From Bacteroidetes bacterium MedPE-SWsnd-G1 (lineage in GTDB: Bacteria; Bacteroidota; Bacteroidia; Flavobacteriales; Flavobacteriaceae): DNA of 42,826 bases. The position numbers were made by a program, and so were the translations under genes. Each line of letters starts with the position of its first letter. Positions within the stretch are counted from its first letter, which is position 1. Location: NCBI GenBank assembly GCA_001874265.1, contig MPDD01000022.1:1-42826 (forward strand). Direction: 5' to 3'. Under the pieces are notes generated by a model. The model was given only the letters and a program-made list of their open reading frames with translations, had not been told where the DNA came from and searched no databases. Below are positions 16,296 through 23,668 of the stretch, one piece after another.

Positions 16296-16704
16296 CTATT
16301 ATGTGCATTTCTTTGGCTTTTTGAACAGCCTGTGTCCTCCTTTTGGCGTTTAGTTTTAGCAATAAACTAGACACATGAGATTTAATAGTACTTTCTGAAA
16401 CAAACAACATTTCGGTAATTTCTTTGTTAGATAAGCCATCTGAAATCTTGCGTAAGACTTCATATTCTCTTTTGCTTATTTGAAGTTCTTCAATTTTACT
16501 GTGATCAACTTTTTGAGTTGTTGATTTTTCTTTATGAAGTGTTTTCTTATTGATATAAATACCTACAATTAGAAAAACCGTTGCAACGATTGTGGTAATT
16601 AGTTCAACGGAGGTTTTGCCTATAAAAATGGTATATTTACTCAATTGAAACAGCGCAAGAAGTGCAATAATGAGTAATGAAAAAGCAATAATAGTTTTTT
16701 TCAT
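16291..16704 (-). CDS. Membrane-tethered LuxR-type HTH transcriptional regulator
   Basis: A 137-residue protein with two N-terminal membrane helices (about 4-20 and 33-51), a basic linker, and a C-terminal LuxR/GerE helix-turn-helix (about 72-134). Marks are SKREYEVLRKISDGLSNKEITEMLFVSESTIKSHVSSLLLKLNAKRRTQAVQKA, shown here by its ends: SKREYEVL and VSESTIKSHV. There is no receiver, PAS or other sensor domain. The membrane segments must therefore carry the signal or hold it at the membrane. It sits 9 bases after the dehydrogenase gene and directly before the DUF4199 unit, with a candidate operator at its 3' end, so that unit is its likely target. Confidence 0.85.
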   Translation of the reverse strand: MKKTIIAFSLLIIALLALFQLSKYTIFIGKTSVELITTIVATVFLIVGIYINKKTLHKEKSTTQKVDHSKIEELQISKREYEVLRKISDGLSNKEITEMLFVSESTIKSHVSSLLLKLNAKRRTQAVQKAKEMHIID

Positions 16705-16713
16705 TTCATAAAA

Positions 16714-17652
16714 TTACAAAAAATGTGCCTTGATTTTATCAACGATTGTTTGGGCTAGTTTAATTTTTGATTCAACGGTCCAACCCGCAACATGAGGAGA
16801 TAACAATACGTTTTCGGCATTAATTAAGTATATAAATGCATTTGGTAAGGTTTCATTTTCAAAAAGATTTTCGAATGAAGACTTTTCATATTCTAAAACA
16901 TCTAAACCTGCGCCTAGAATTTTTTTTGACTTTATGGCACTCACAAGATCTTCCGTTTTTACCGCAGTACCTCTAGCTGTATTTATAAGCCAAAATGGCT
17001 TTTTAAAATCGTTGATGAGTTCAGAATTTACCATGTGATGTGATAATTCGTTAAACGGTGTATGTAAACTCAGTACGTCTGATTTTTTTTGTAATTCTGC
17101 TAACGAAACTTGCTTACAATTGTTATCTCCAACACCGTCTAAAATATCATAACAAAGCACTTCAACATCAAACCCTTTTAGTTTTTTAGCAAAGGATTTA
17201 CCCATATTTCCATATCCAATCAATCCTACTGTTAATCCATCTAATTCAATACCGCGATTTTCTTCTCGTAACCATTTACCTTTTCTTATTTCGCTATCGG
17301 CTTTGTTTAATTTGTTGAATAATGAAAGTAACATTCCAAGGGCATGCTCTCCAACCGCATTTCTGTTTCCTTCAGGCGCAGCAATTAATTTAATGCCTTT
17401 TGATTCGGCATAAGTACAATCAATACTTTCCAATCCCGCTCCAACGCGTGCAATAAACTTTAGACTTGTCGCAGCATCAATAAATTGTTTGTCAATTTTA
17501 AATCGACTGCGAATTACAATTCCGTCGTATTTAGAGATTTCCCCTTCAACCTCAGCTTTTGTGGAAGCATAATCTTCTTCATTGGTAAAGCCCAAATCAT
17601 TCAATTGATTTAAAAGTAATGGGTGGTTGGTATCGAGATGTAGAATCGTCAT
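16714..17652 (-). CDS. D-isomer-specific 2-hydroxyacid dehydrogenase
   Basis: A 312-residue NAD-dependent dehydrogenase of the SerA/PdxB superfamily. The Rossmann motif GLIGYGNMG is at about 143-151. Catalytic residues are visible as Arg in NTARGTAV, Glu in the DVLEYE segment and His in LSPHVAGWT. It lacks the C-terminal ACT or extra domain of classical SerA, so it may be a short phosphoglycerate dehydrogenase or a broad 2-hydroxyacid reductase. No signal peptide. It lies 30 bp downstream of the four-helix-bundle gene and 9 bp upstream of the LuxR-type gene. Confidence 0.9.
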   Translation of the reverse strand: MTILHLDTNHPLLLNQLNDLGFTNEEDYASTKAEVEGEISKYDGIVIRSRFKIDKQFIDAATSLKFIARVGAGLESIDCTYAESKGIKLIAAPEGNRNAVGEHALGMLLSLFNKLNKADSEIRKGKWLREENRGIELDGLTVGLIGYGNMGKSFAKKLKGFDVEVLCYDILDGVGDNNCKQVSLAELQKKSDVLSLHTPFNELSHHMVNSELINDFKKPFWLINTARGTAVKTEDLVSAIKSKKILGAGLDVLEYEKSSFENLFENETLPNAFIYLINAENVLLSPHVAGWTVESKIKLAQTIVDKIKAHFL

Positions 17653-17667
17653 TATTGATATTTGGAT

Positions 17668-18078
17668 GATTAGATTTTTGGATTATTGGAGTGTTGACCT
17701 AAATTTAGACATCATTTTTATGATTGAATCTAGTTTTTTGATTAATTCATTCAAATCAGGATTAGTAACAAATTGCAAATCATTTGCTATTAGAAGTTGG
17801 GTTTCAATTTCATAACAAGAACCGATAGCGATTTCTAAAAATCTTGAAAAATCCTTATTCGAACTTCTTGATGCTCCTTCTGCAATATTTGAAGGAATTG
17901 AAACCGAAGCACGCCTTAATTGCGAAGTTAATCCAAACTTTTCGCTATCTGGGAATGGCGAGGTCTTTTCATAGATATCAGAACAAAACTCCCTGCTTAA
18001 TTGCCAAAATTTTAAATCTTTATACCTATGCATCTTAATCCGATTAATCCAACATTCAAATAATCTAAAAGTCTAATA
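17668..18078. repeat. Imperfect inverted repeat flanking four-helix-bundle gene
   Basis: The 23-bp arm at 17668-17690 and the reverse complement of 18056-18078 agree at 19 of 23 positions (counted by hand). Together they bracket the 351-bp four-helix-bundle gene; the left arm overlaps its last codons. Both are AT-rich, so chance similarity is possible. Confidence 0.5.
17683..18033 (-). CDS. Four-helix bundle protein (23S rRNA intervening-sequence type)
   Basis: A 116-residue helical protein of the family first seen in 23S rRNA intervening sequences and often annotated S23 or four-helix bundle protein. Family marks are YKDLKFWQLSREFCSDIYEKT (about 4-24), SEKFGLTSQLRRASVSIPSNIAEGASR (about 30-56) and FLEIAIGSCYEIETQLLIA (about 65-83). 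The fold resembles Avd of diversity-generating retroelements, but no reverse transcriptase or variable repeat is nearby. Function is unknown; nucleic-acid binding is suspected. It stands alone between panB and a dehydrogenase gene and is bracketed by an imperfect inverted repeat, which suggests past mobility. Confidence 0.88.
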   Translation of the reverse strand: MHRYKDLKFWQLSREFCSDIYEKTSPFPDSEKFGLTSQLRRASVSIPSNIAEGASRSSNKDFSRFLEIAIGSCYEIETQLLIANDLQFVTNPDLNELIKKLDSIIKMMSKFRSTLQ

Positions 18079-18086
18079 ATCTAGAA

Positions 18087-18905
18087 TTAATATTGCTCCT
18101 TATCATTCGGAAAATCAACACTTTTCACATCTTTTATATAACTTTTAAAAGCTCCGGTCATATCATCGTATAAATTCAAATAACGTCTCAAAAAACGAGG
18201 GTTGAATTCATGTGTCATTCCTATCATATCATGGGTTACTAAAACTTGCCCGTCAACACCTGCTCCAGCACCAATTCCGATTACAGGAATTGTTAAACTT
18301 TCCGCAACTTCTTGTGCTAGTTTTGCTGGTACTTTTTCTAATACTATAGCAAAACATCCTAGTTTTTCAAGAAGTTTGGCATCACTTTTAAGTTTTATTG
18401 CCTCTTCCTCCTCTTTTGCTCTTACTGTATAGGTTCCAAATTTATAAATGGATTGCGGTGTTAATCCTAAATGTCCCATTACCGGAATTCCAGCATTTAA
18501 AATTCGTTTAATCGAATCTTTCACCTCTTTACCGCCTTCTAATTTTACAGAATGTGCTCCACTTTCTTTCATAATTCTAATGGCAGAACGCAATGCTTCT
18601 TTAGGATCTGATTGGTAACTACCAAAAGGTAAATCCACTACAACCAAACTGCGTTCAGCGGCTCTAATTACTGAACTTGCATGATAAATCATTTGATCCA
18701 ATGTAATTGGTACCGTGGTTTCATGACCTGCCATTACGTTTGATGCAGAATCGCCAACTAGAATTACGTCTACTCCGGCACTATCTACAATTTTTGCCAT
18801 GGTATAATCATAGGCAGTTAACATGGAGATTTTTTCTCCTTTCTGTTTCATATCTACCAACGATTTAACCGTTACTCTTTTATAGGCACTTTTTGCTACT
18901 GACAT
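18087..18905 (-). CDS. panB: 3-methyl-2-oxobutanoate hydroxymethyltransferase
   Basis: Transfers a hydroxymethyl group from methylene-tetrahydrofolate to 2-oxoisovalerate to make ketopantoate, the first step of pantothenate and CoA synthesis. The 272-residue protein shows [29 protein letters not shown] (about 27-55, described here by its motif LVGDSASNV with the metal Asp), a MGHLGLTPQ block and the final [15 protein letters not shown]. The start at 18905 ([10 protein letters not shown]) was chosen because the longer frame adds 22 residues unlike any family member. A TATTTTTA sequence resembling the -7 box lies about 30 bp upstream. panC and panD are not in the window. Confidence 0.96.
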   Translation of the reverse strand: MSVAKSAYKRVTVKSLVDMKQKGEKISMLTAYDYTMAKIVDSAGVDVILVGDSASNVMAGHETTVPITLDQMIYHASSVIRAAERSLVVVDLPFGSYQSDPKEALRSAIRIMKESGAHSVKLEGGKEVKDSIKRILNAGIPVMGHLGLTPQSIYKFGTYTVRAKEEEEAIKLKSDAKLLEKLGCFAIVLEKVPAKLAQEVAESLTIPVIGIGAGAGVDGQVLVTHDMIGMTHEFNPRFLRRYLNLYDDMTGAFKSYIKDVKSVDFPNDKEQY

Positions 18906-19029
18906 TTGGTTCTGTTTTAGATGGTAAAAATAGTGAAAATTAAAAGGATTAAGCCTCGTTAAATTTTTCACAATAGTTTTTTAGAAATCTAATTTGAGGT
19001 TAGTTTTATGCATACTAAACTACTTTAAA

Positions 19030-19977
19030 ATGAAAAAGATTACGCAATTGTTTTTTCTAAAAACATCTCTAACTTTCGCTCAAACAACTAATTCAGAACA
19101 ACAAACAGAGGTCTTTTTACCCGAATTCTTTAAGGAATTTCCACATGTAAGAGATATTTCAATTTCTAACAATCAACAAGAAATGTATTTTACGGTTTTG
19201 GGCTATAAAAAAGAGTTTTCATTTATTGCTGTTGCATTTTTTAAAAAAGGAAAATGGTCTAAACCAATGGTTGCATCATTTTCAGGAAAAGACAAAGATT
19301 TGGAGCCTTTTTTGGCACCTGATAATTTAAAGTTGTTTTTTGCATCAAACAGATCCATTGAAAATGAAGAAAAAACAGATTTTGATATTTGGATGGTACA
19401 ACGAGAATCATTGACTTCTAATTGGGGCAACCCAATAAACTTGGGACCTGAAATAAATACCTTAAAAGATGAATTTTATCCAGCGGTAACAAATTCAGGG
19501 AATTTATATTTCACCGCAACTATTGATGAAGACACAAAAGGAAAAGAAGACATTTACTTAAGTACGTATAAAAACGGAAAATACACAAAACCAAAATCAA
19601 TCAGTGATGCCATAAATTCTAACACCTATGAGTTTAATGCTTATGTTTCTCCAGATGAAAGTGTAATTGTATTCTCTTCTTATAACAGACCTGATGGTTT
19701 TGGTGGAGGGGATTTATATATGAGCACAAAAGACAATAACGGACAATGGATGCCTGCAAAGAATTTAGGTCCAGAAATAAATTCGAGTAAGATTGATTAT
19801 TGTCCGTTCGTAGATTTTAGTGCAAACAGTCTTTATTATACATCAGAAAAAAGCACGAAAAAAAGTCAATTTGAAAAGTCCATGGAACTTGAAGACTATT
19901 TAAAATATTTTAATTCTGCCCCTAATGGATTGAGTAGAATTTATAAAACGAAATTCATTCAAAATCATATTGACTAA
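19030..19977 (+). CDS. PD40/WD40-like beta-propeller protein, probably exported
   Basis: A 315-residue protein built of repeated PD40 (TolB-type) propeller blades. Blades are marked by repeated LEPFLAPDNLKLFFASN, FYPAVTNSGNLYFTA, FNAYVSPDESVIVFSS and CPFVDFSANSLYYTS segments, and WSKPMVAS or WGNPINLGPEINT strands between them. The start at 19030 (MKKITQLFF) is preferred to an upstream Met because it opens a signal-peptide-like segment ending FAQ, typical of flavobacteria. The hydrophobic core is short and interrupted by a Lys at 17 or so, weaker than its neighbours. Function is unknown. It lies 41 bp upstream of an ECF sigma gene. Confidence 0.8.
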   Translation: MKKITQLFFLKTSLTFAQTTNSEQQTEVFLPEFFKEFPHVRDISISNNQQEMYFTVLGYKKEFSFIAVAFFKKGKWSKPMVASFSGKDKDLEPFLAPDNLKLFFASNRSIENEEKTDFDIWMVQRESLTSNWGNPINLGPEINTLKDEFYPAVTNSGNLYFTATIDEDTKGKEDIYLSTYKNGKYTKPKSISDAINSNTYEFNAYVSPDESVIVFSSYNRPDGFGGGDLYMSTKDNNGQWMPAKNLGPEINSSKIDYCPFVDFSANSLYYTSEKSTKKSQFEKSMELEDYLKYFNSAPNGLSRIYKTKFIQNHID

Positions 19978-19985
19978 TTTTCATA

Positions 19986-20001
19986 TATTCGTAATCGAAT
20001 A
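19986..20001. promoter_or_regulatory. Short inverted repeat upstream of ECF sigma gene
   Basis: TATTCG-TAAT-CGAATA is a perfect 6-bp inverted repeat 17 bp before the sigma gene start. It overlaps a TATATTCG sequence (19984-19991) that differs from the -7 box at one base. It may be an autoregulatory site; evidence is weak. Confidence 0.35.
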
Positions 20002-20018
20002 AATTTTCTAATTAATAT

Positions 20019-20588
20019 ATGTCAACAGAAAAAAAGCACACTTTACATCCAGAAAAATGGGTGCAACTGTATTCTGATTATTTGTATAATTATACAATTA
20101 CCAGGGTTAGTAGTGATGAGTTGGCTAAAGATTTGGTTCAGGAAACTTTTTTTGCGGGTCTAAAATCCATGAAAAATTTTCAGGGAAAAGCAAGTGAACG
20201 CACCTGGTTAGTCTCTATTTTAAAGAGAAAAATTATCGACCATTACCGAAAAATAAATTCAAACAAAGGAAAAGCCGAAGTTCGAATGAATTTTTATAAA
20301 GACGGTGATAATGCGGGTGAATGGATAGAAGAACGCGTTCCAAATCTATGGTCTAGTGATGCTGATAAGGATATTCAGAATGATGAATTGAAGGAGACAT
20401 TGGAAAAATGTATAGAAAAATTACCCGAAAAATATAAGATGGTTTTTAAAATGAAAACCATTCAAGGATTTGAAACAGAAGAAATTTGTAAGGAGTTAGA
20501 CATCACATCGTCAAACTTATGGGTTATTATCCATAGAGCAAGAACACAGTTAAGAAGTTGTATGGAAAGTAATTGGTTTAATAATTAA
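20019..20588 (+). CDS. ECF-type RNA polymerase sigma factor
   Basis: A 189-residue sigma-70-family factor with only regions 2 and 4, the extracytoplasmic-function type. Region 2 is marked by DELAKDLVQETFFAGLKSM (about 33-51) and WLVSILKRKIIDHYRK. Region 4 has ETLEKCIEKLPEKYKMVFKMK (about 127-147), then a helix-turn-helix EEICKELDITSSNLWVIIHRARTQL. It starts 41 bp after the PD40 gene and ends 4 bp before a small Cys/His-rich protein gene that is probably its anti-sigma partner. Signal and regulon cannot be read from the window. Confidence 0.92.
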   Translation: MSTEKKHTLHPEKWVQLYSDYLYNYTITRVSSDELAKDLVQETFFAGLKSMKNFQGKASERTWLVSILKRKIIDHYRKINSNKGKAEVRMNFYKDGDNAGEWIEERVPNLWSSDADKDIQNDELKETLEKCIEKLPEKYKMVFKMKTIQGFETEEICKELDITSSNLWVIIHRARTQLRSCMESNWFNN

Positions 20589-20592
20589 TAGT

Positions 20593-20853
20593 ATGAGTAA
20601 ATTTAAGATCTCGTGCGATGAAGCAACCACAATTTGCGATAAGAATCAATATAAAAGCGCAAGTTTTGGAGAGAAATTAAGGTTAACATTACATCTTTTA
20701 AAATGTAAAGTTTGCAAATGTTATAGTGTTCAAAATGATATTATGACGAAAGTTTATGAGGAGTATTCCAGTCATCAATGTAAGGAAGATAAATGCCTTT
20801 GTGATGAAGATAAACAAATTATGCAAAAAGCTTTAGAAGAACAAATGAATTAA
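20593..20853 (+). CDS. Small zinc-binding-like protein, putative anti-sigma factor
   Basis: An 86-residue protein with no membrane segment. It carries the HxxxCxxC zinc-finger motif of soluble ZAS-type anti-sigma factors (HLLKCKVC, about 33-40), preceded by a Cys in MSKFKISCDEATTICDKNQY. A second Cys cluster lies near the C terminus (HQCKEDKCLCDED, about 57-69). Its coupling to the ECF sigma gene (4 bp gap) and the motif suggest that it binds the sigma factor and releases it on oxidation or metal change. In databases such proteins are sometimes wrongly named; the function here is inference. A strong terminator follows. Confidence 0.8.
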   Translation: MSKFKISCDEATTICDKNQYKSASFGEKLRLTLHLLKCKVCKCYSVQNDIMTKVYEEYSSHQCKEDKCLCDEDKQIMQKALEEQMN

Positions 20854-20890
20854 AAGAACGGAACTTAATTGAGTTCCGTTCTTTATTTTT
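20853..20890 (+). terminator. Intrinsic terminator of sigma/anti-sigma pair
   Basis: Perfect 13-bp stem AAAGAACGGAACT/AGTTCCGTTCTTT (20853-20865, 20872-20884) with a 6-nt loop, then a T-rich run that doubles as the -7 box of the next gene. Confidence 0.93.
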
Positions 20891-20907
20891 GCATTAAACT
20901 TTAATGC
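20884..20907 (+). promoter_or_regulatory. -7 element and inverted repeat before O-methyltransferase gene
   Basis: TATTTTTG at 20884-20891 matches the -7 box and overlaps the terminator T-tract. It is followed at once by GCATTAA-ACT-TTAATGC (20891-20907), a perfect 7-bp inverted repeat that ends one base before the start codon. It may be an operator or a leader hairpin. Confidence 0.55.
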
Positions 20908-20908
20908 A

Positions 20909-21550
20909 ATGGATTTCCTGCCCGAAAAAATTGATAATTATGTAACGGAACATTCTGAGAATGAGCCTCAATTATTACAAGAATTAAACAGAGAAACTTG
21001 GCAAAAGATAATGATACCACGAATGTTAAGTGGTCATTTTCAAGGCCGAGTATTGTCTATGATTTCTAAATTAATTAATCCTATAAACATTCTTGAAATA
21101 GGAACGTATACAGGTTATTCTGCACTTTGTTTAATTGAAGGCATACAAGCAAATGGTGTGTTACATACGATTGATAAAAATGAAGAGTTGGCTGATATTC
21201 AGCGAAAATATTTCGATAAAAGCGGCTATGGAACTCAAATGAAACAGCATGTGGGTATGGCTTTAGAGATCATTCCACAAATAGATTTAAAATTTGATTT
21301 GGTATTTATTGATGCAGATAAAAGCAACTATTCCAACTACTTTCATGCAATAATTGATAAAATGAATCCGGGAGGTATTATTCTTTCTGACAATGTGCTG
21401 TGGAGTGGAAAAGTGGTGGAGAAAATACTTCCAAAAGATATTGATACTCCTGCCTTAATCGAATACAATAAGTTATTAAAAGAAGACCCTAGAGTTGAAA
21501 CTGTTTTACTTCCAATTAGAGATGGATTGACAATTAGTAGAGTGAAATAA
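20909..21550 (+). CDS. SAM-dependent O-methyltransferase (class I)
   Basis: A 213-residue O-methyltransferase of the catechol/caffeoyl-CoA type. The SAM-binding motif is ILEIGTYTGYSALCL (about 61-75), and the metal-binding acidic residues appear in DLVFIDADKSNY (about 130-141), followed by a DNVLWSGKV block. It ends LPIRDGLTISRVK, typical of the family. Targets of bacterial members include catechols and tRNA uridine-34 derivatives (TrmR), so a tRNA role is possible. No signal peptide. The leader is very short. It converges on tatA with a 17-bp gap. Confidence 0.92.
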   Translation: MDFLPEKIDNYVTEHSENEPQLLQELNRETWQKIMIPRMLSGHFQGRVLSMISKLINPINILEIGTYTGYSALCLIEGIQANGVLHTIDKNEELADIQRKYFDKSGYGTQMKQHVGMALEIIPQIDLKFDLVFIDADKSNYSNYFHAIIDKMNPGGIILSDNVLWSGKVVEKILPKDIDTPALIEYNKLLKEDPRVETVLLPIRDGLTISRVK

Positions 21551-21567
21551 TTCTAAACTAATAAAAG

Positions 21568-21846
21568 TTAAAGCCTTTTTATTGGCCCAGTCATATCGTC
21601 AATATTATCCTTAACCTTAGAGATGCCATCTTTAATATCACGCGTAAATTCAGTGTCAATACCTTGCTTTTCGGCACTGTCTTTAATTTCCTTTTTAATG
21701 TCATTGGTAGCATCTTTTACCTGACGCATTGTTTTACCCAAGCCACGAGCAATTTCTGGGATTTTATCCGCACCAAATAACATTACTACAATTAAAATAA
21801 TTATAAAAATTTCCGGACCGCTGATAAATAAGAATTGTGTACTCAT
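21568..21846 (-). CDS. tatA: TatA/E family twin-arginine translocase subunit
   Basis: A 92-residue component of the Tat pathway that forms the membrane pore for folded proteins. One N-terminal hydrophobic helix (about 9-24) is followed by the FGADKIPEIARGLGKTMRQVKDATNDI amphipathic helix (motif FGADKIPE with Phe-Gly hinge) and a charged tail rich in Asp and Lys. The Sec-independent family signature is clear. tatC is not in the window. It has a well-formed promoter with a very short leader, and ends 17 bp from the convergent O-methyltransferase gene. Confidence 0.94.
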   Translation of the reverse strand: MSTQFLFISGPEIFIIILIVVMLFGADKIPEIARGLGKTMRQVKDATNDIKKEIKDSAEKQGIDTEFTRDIKDGISKVKDNIDDMTGPIKRL

Positions 21847-21854
21847 AAGAATCG

Positions 21855-21884
21855 CAAAGGTAAAAGATTTCTGATATAATTCAA
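21855..21884 (-). promoter_or_regulatory. Promoter of tatA
   Basis: On the minus strand TTG (21882-21884) and TACCTTTG (21855-21862) are 19 bp apart, the ideal Bacteroidetes spacing. Transcription would begin only a few bases before the start codon. Confidence 0.72.
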
Positions 21885-21941
21885 CTTCACATACTTAAAA
21901 AATTGTACTTTAGAATTTCCAAGTAAAACGAAACACAAATA

Positions 21942-23210
21942 ATGGTTTTTAGAATATTTTGTTGCGGTCTTCTGGCAATACTTTTAACGAATTGTAAAAC
22001 GGCAAAACTAAATAAAACACTTTCGAGTAGTTTGGAATCTTCATTTTATAACGAACAATTTACTGGCTTTTATATTTATGATGTTGATAAAGATAAAGTC
22101 TTATTAAATCATAATGGAAACAAATATTTTACCCCCGCCAGTAACACTAAAATTTTTACTTTATATACAGGACTTACAATGCTTCCAGATTCTATTCCTT
22201 CGTTTTATTATGAATCGCCAAATGATTCAATTATAACGATTCAAGGGAATGGAGATCCAACATTGTTTCATCCTTACTTTAAAGATAGTACGGCTTATTC
22301 TTTAGTTAAAGACTATAAGCATGTGAATCTAGTCTTAGATAATATTGAAGATAGAAGATACGCGCCAGGTTGGGCTTGGGAAGATTTTGATTCCTACTTT
22401 AGCCCAGAACGGAGTGCACTTCCAATTTATGGAAATGTGGTGACAGTTCGCAATGAGAATTCTTTAAAAATAGCCCCGGAATATTTTAAAGAACACTTGA
22501 AAATTGCAGATGATTTTTATGGAAGAAAAGAATTTGAAAACACTTTTTATTATAAAAAAGGAAGAACGAAAGAAACCGAAATACCTATGATTATGAAGCC
22601 TTCTTTAGTGAAGGTTTTATTAGAAGATGTTATTGAAGGAGAAGTAACAATAGTGAAACAAGGACCTTCAAAACCTTCTGAACTGCAATACAGCATTCCG
22701 TCTGATTCTTTGTATAGAAGAATGATGGAAGTAAGCGATAATTTTTTAGCCGAGCAGATTTTAATTTTAGCCTCTTCAACAATTTCGGACACCTTAAGTT
22801 CTGATAAGGCAAGAGATTATATGCTCAAAAACGAATTAGATGATTTAAAACAATCCCCAAGATGGGTTGATGGTTCTGGATTGAGTCGATATAATTTATT
22901 TTCTCCGGCATCTTTTGTGCAGGTTTTAACTAGAATGTATAATGAAGTTGAACGAGATAGACTGTTACAGTTCTTTCCGGTGGGAGGAGAATTTGGTACT
23001 ATCGAAAATTGGTATGCAGGTAAGGATAAACCATATGTTTATGCCAAGACTGGATCCTTAGGAAACAATCACAATTTAAGTGGTTATTTAATTACAGATT
23101 CAGGAAAAGTATTGGTGTTTAGTTTTATGAATAATCACTACAAGCATTCGAACAACGCTATAAAGGAGCGTATGGAAACTATGTTCGAATGGCTTCGAGA
23201 TAATTACTAG
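21942..23210 (+). CDS. D-alanyl-D-alanine carboxypeptidase/endopeptidase, PBP4 family (S13), lipoprotein
   Basis: A peptidoglycan-trimming enzyme of peptidase family S13. The 422-residue precursor has a lipoprotein signal with lipobox LTNC (Cys at about 18), so it is membrane-anchored in the periplasm. All three active-site motifs are present: SNTK at 67-70, SDN in MMEVSDNFLAEQ (about 263-265), and KTG in YAKTGSLG (about 368-370). The insertion between motifs one and two is shorter than in E. coli PBP4. TACTTTAG (21906-21913) upstream is a 7/8 match to the -7 box. Its stop codon overlaps that of the convergent SPOUT methyltransferase gene by 4 bases. Confidence 0.93.
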   Translation: MVFRIFCCGLLAILLTNCKTAKLNKTLSSSLESSFYNEQFTGFYIYDVDKDKVLLNHNGNKYFTPASNTKIFTLYTGLTMLPDSIPSFYYESPNDSIITIQGNGDPTLFHPYFKDSTAYSLVKDYKHVNLVLDNIEDRRYAPGWAWEDFDSYFSPERSALPIYGNVVTVRNENSLKIAPEYFKEHLKIADDFYGRKEFENTFYYKKGRTKETEIPMIMKPSLVKVLLEDVIEGEVTIVKQGPSKPSELQYSIPSDSLYRRMMEVSDNFLAEQILILASSTISDTLSSDKARDYMLKNELDDLKQSPRWVDGSGLSRYNLFSPASFVQVLTRMYNEVERDRLLQFFPVGGEFGTIENWYAGKDKPYVYAKTGSLGNNHNLSGYLITDSGKVLVFSFMNNHYKHSNNAIKERMETMFEWLRDNY

Positions 23211-23668
23211 TTGCTAAAATTAATTTTTGCTTGTCTATCGTACATAATAATACTTCCAGCTACAGAGACATTTAAACTCAGTTCGGACTTAAACTTCACT
23301 AAATAATGTGACTTATCTATGGCAGTTTTAGACAATCCATGATCTTCTGCTCCCAATAAATACACACAGCGTCTTGGATGTGAAAAAGTTTCTAACTGTT
23401 CTGCTTTTTCATTTAGTTCTGCGCCAACCAACATGGCACCTTTTGGTAAGTTTTTGTAAAAATCATCGAATGTATTGTAATGAAAATAAGGCATTGCTCC
23501 AACGGCCTTATGAGTGTCACAGGCCTGTTTTGCGTAACGATTTCCAATAGTAAAAATAAAACTAGCACCCATGTTTTGTGCCGAACGCCAAAGTACGCCT
23601 AAGTTTTCAGGAGTTTTACCATTCTGAATTCCAATTCCAAAAAAGCCTTGCTCTAAATTGTTAATCAT
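23207..23668 (-). CDS. SPOUT (TrmH/SpoU family) RNA methyltransferase
   Basis: A 153-residue single-domain SPOUT methyltransferase that would 2'-O-methylate tRNA or rRNA with SAM. The N-terminal GIGIQNGKTPENLGVLWRSAQNMGASFIF (motif 1 Asn-Arg) and C-terminal YLLGAEDHGLS and LNVSVAGSIIMYDR (motifs 2 and 3) are intact and form the trefoil knot. It lacks the extra N-terminal RNA-binding domain of longer TrmH proteins. It starts inside the mutS stop (TAATG, one shared base), so it is translationally coupled to mutS. The target is unknown. Confidence 0.9.
   Translation of the reverse strand: MINNLEQGFFGIGIQNGKTPENLGVLWRSAQNMGASFIFTIGNRYAKQACDTHKAVGAMPYFHYNTFDDFYKNLPKGAMLVGAELNEKAEQLETFSHPRRCVYLLGAEDHGLSKTAIDKSHYLVKFKSELSLNVSVAGSIIMYDRQAKINFSN

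Noticed and set aside
14847-16704. Toxin-antitoxin or defence island
   Set aside because: DUF1801, VOC and DUF4199 proteins are common chromosomal genes and no toxin, nuclease or helicase is present.
17683-18033. Diversity-generating retroelement (Avd-like four-helix protein)
   Set aside because: No reverse transcriptase, template repeat or variable repeat is present nearby; it is the stand-alone family.
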